Below are positions 63,120 through 64,000 of a stretch of DNA of 64,000 bases, one piece after another. Every line of letters begins with the position of its first letter. Position 1 is the stretch's first letter. The stretch comes from G965267185 sp965267185 (GTDB lineage Bacteria; Pseudomonadota; Alphaproteobacteria; UBA6615). The notes below the pieces were generated by a model that was given only the letters and a program-made list of their open reading frames with translations, did no database searches and had not been told where the DNA came from. The stretch is taken from NCBI GenBank assembly GCA_965267185.1, contig OZ253937.1, positions 868,001 through 932,000 on the forward strand, read 5' to 3'. The position numbers were made by a program, and so were the translations under genes.

Positions 63120-63881
63120 ATGGGTGCACGTATTTGTAATTTGATTGCCAGCCGCTTGTTGCCGATTGTTCTGTCCGCCGGTCTTGCAGCGTTTGCATTG
63201 GCCGTTCCCGCACACGCCACGGTGATTTTCAACAGTCCAACCAGTGTCACCGTCAACGCAGCCGGCGACACCTTCGGTGTGAACTATTCGTGTGCGGCCA
63301 ATACGGACTGCGGCGGCGAGGGTTTGCCGCTAACCACCATGACGGCCATGTCCTTCTGGACGGTTTTCAGTATCGATGCCGGTGAGATCGTGTTCGATAT
63401 CACGATTATGAATACGACACCCGATCTCCCCGGCAATGGCGACCGCGTTACTCAGTTTGGTACCCAATTCATGACACCGGGACCGGGCGCGGTTTCAATC
63501 GACAATAGCGGCTCACCCCTGTCTCTTGATTGGGGCGCGAACGTCAACGTCAACTTCCCGAACTTCAATCCGAGCGCGCTGTCTATCGAGGAGGATGGCC
63601 CCGGGAACGCTGGGTTGAAAAGCGGCGAAACCGATACGATGCGCGTGACCCTTTCGGGCTTTTCCGGTTCTCTTATGACGGCAGGCCTCACCTTGGATAC
63701 TTTCCCCATCAAATACCAAGGAATCCCGGGGACTCTAGAAGATAAGGACTCATGGCAGTTTGCCGGGACCTTAAAAAAAGAAGTCACTCAGATACCGGAA
63801 CCCTCGACCTTGGCCCTGTTTGGTTTCGGTTTAGCGGGTCTCGGCGTGATGACGCGCCGTCGCAGGAGCGCCCGCGTATAA
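63120..63881 (+). CDS. PEP-CTERM protein (possibly cistern family)
   Basis: 253 residues from the ATG at 63120, which AGGATGG precedes; an ATG three codons earlier is the alternative. A signal peptide (RLLPIVLSAGLAAFALAVPA, cleaved after AHA) leads to one beta-rich domain with VTVNAAGDTFGVNYSCAANT and GEIVFDITIMNTTPDLPG, resembling the cistern family of PEP-CTERM proteins. The tail IPEPSTLALFGFGLAGLGVM then TRRRR is the exosortase signal. It is probably a surface or matrix protein. A second PEP-CTERM protein begins the window. Confidence 0.88.
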   Translation: MGARICNLIASRLLPIVLSAGLAAFALAVPAHATVIFNSPTSVTVNAAGDTFGVNYSCAANTDCGGEGLPLTTMTAMSFWTVFSIDAGEIVFDITIMNTTPDLPGNGDRVTQFGTQFMTPGPGAVSIDNSGSPLSLDWGANVNVNFPNFNPSALSIEEDGPGNAGLKSGETDTMRVTLSGFSGSLMTAGLTLDTFPIKYQGIPGTLEDKDSWQFAGTLKKEVTQIPEPSTLALFGFGLAGLGVMTRRRRSARV

Positions 63882-63913
63882 GTCTTCTAGACCGACGTGT
63901 CGGAAACCGGCCG

Positions 63914-64000
63914 TTACGGGCCGACGGCGCGAAACATCATCCCAGAAGCGACAATCACACTCCAGGCAAGCCACGGTCCGGTCTGGCGTTTGTGTAGCCC
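63914..64000 (-). CDS. Possible 3' end of a membrane-protein gene (partial)
   Basis: On the minus strand an open frame entering from the window edge reads KRQTGPWLAWSVIVASGMMF then RAVGP and a stop. The hydrophobic character suggests the last helix of a membrane protein. With only 28 codons visible it may be chance. Confidence 0.25.
   Translation of the reverse strand, partial: GLHKRQTGPWLAWSVIVASGMMFRAVGP

Overview
The window reads as a chromosomal segment of an alphaproteobacterium, most likely Rhodospirillales-like. This is inferred from high GC, from characteristic gene orders (isoaspartyl-methyltransferase homologue - tolC - PopZ-like - valS; dgt - argS - SPOR - nagZ - M50 protease - scpA - scpB; tatABC - serS - surE - pcm - NlpD; yajC - secD - secF - Mth938 domain; gyrA - coaD - cyclophilin), and from a possible GAAC-N7-GAAC type SOS box. 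It is mostly core housekeeping sequence with accessory patches at both ends and a few small insertions.

Layout. 1-2957 is the 3' part of a large repeat-rich surface protein with a PEP-CTERM sorting tail, running into tRNA-Asn and tRNA-Cys on the minus strand. 3104-4542 is a compact 1.4 kb element: a 41-bp duplication of the 5' half of tRNA-Cys flanks one AT-richer gene for a TIR/deoxyribosyltransferase-like protein. Repeated 12-bp motifs lie just inside both ends and no integrase is present. 4689-8336 carries a cyclase-family hydrolase, an MFS permease and a CocE-like hydrolase. 8551-17852 carries the tolC/popZ/valS block, ilvD and small envelope proteins. 17853-19550 is a disturbed region with intergenic repeats, a duplicated xthA 3' end and a small membrane-protein gene. 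19551-34796 is a long run of housekeeping genes: Fe-S assembly, dNTPase, two aminoacyl-tRNA synthetases, condensin ScpAB, Tat export, protein repair and cell-wall amidase control.

34970-42088 holds Sec translocation (YajC-SecD-SecF), two candidate complex I assembly-factor homologues (Mth938/NDUFAF3-like and a squalene/phytoene-synthase-like protein lacking catalytic aspartates), a PuuD-like membrane protein with a newly read 31-residue partner, and trmFO. 42208-48228 carries oxidoreductases (LLM flavin enzyme, HpaB-type monooxygenase), a CYTH-CHAD protein and a DCC-type thiol protein that seems to start on CTG directly after uvrA. 48241-58341 is DNA repair and replication (uvrA, ssb, gyrA), the QmcA-NfeD membrane pair, coaD and a cyclophilin, ending at tRNA-Lys. 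58554-64000 is a secretome-like accessory stretch: a lipoprotein overlapping a trypsin-like protease, two further exported proteins and a second PEP-CTERM protein.

The strongest candidate for an undescribed system is the 1.4 kb tRNA-Cys element. It looks like a minimal, non-autonomous integrative cassette with a single possible defence gene. It appears to rebuild both the 5' half and the promoter of the tRNA gene it enters. The lipoprotein-protease pair at 58.8-61.1 kb is the second candidate.
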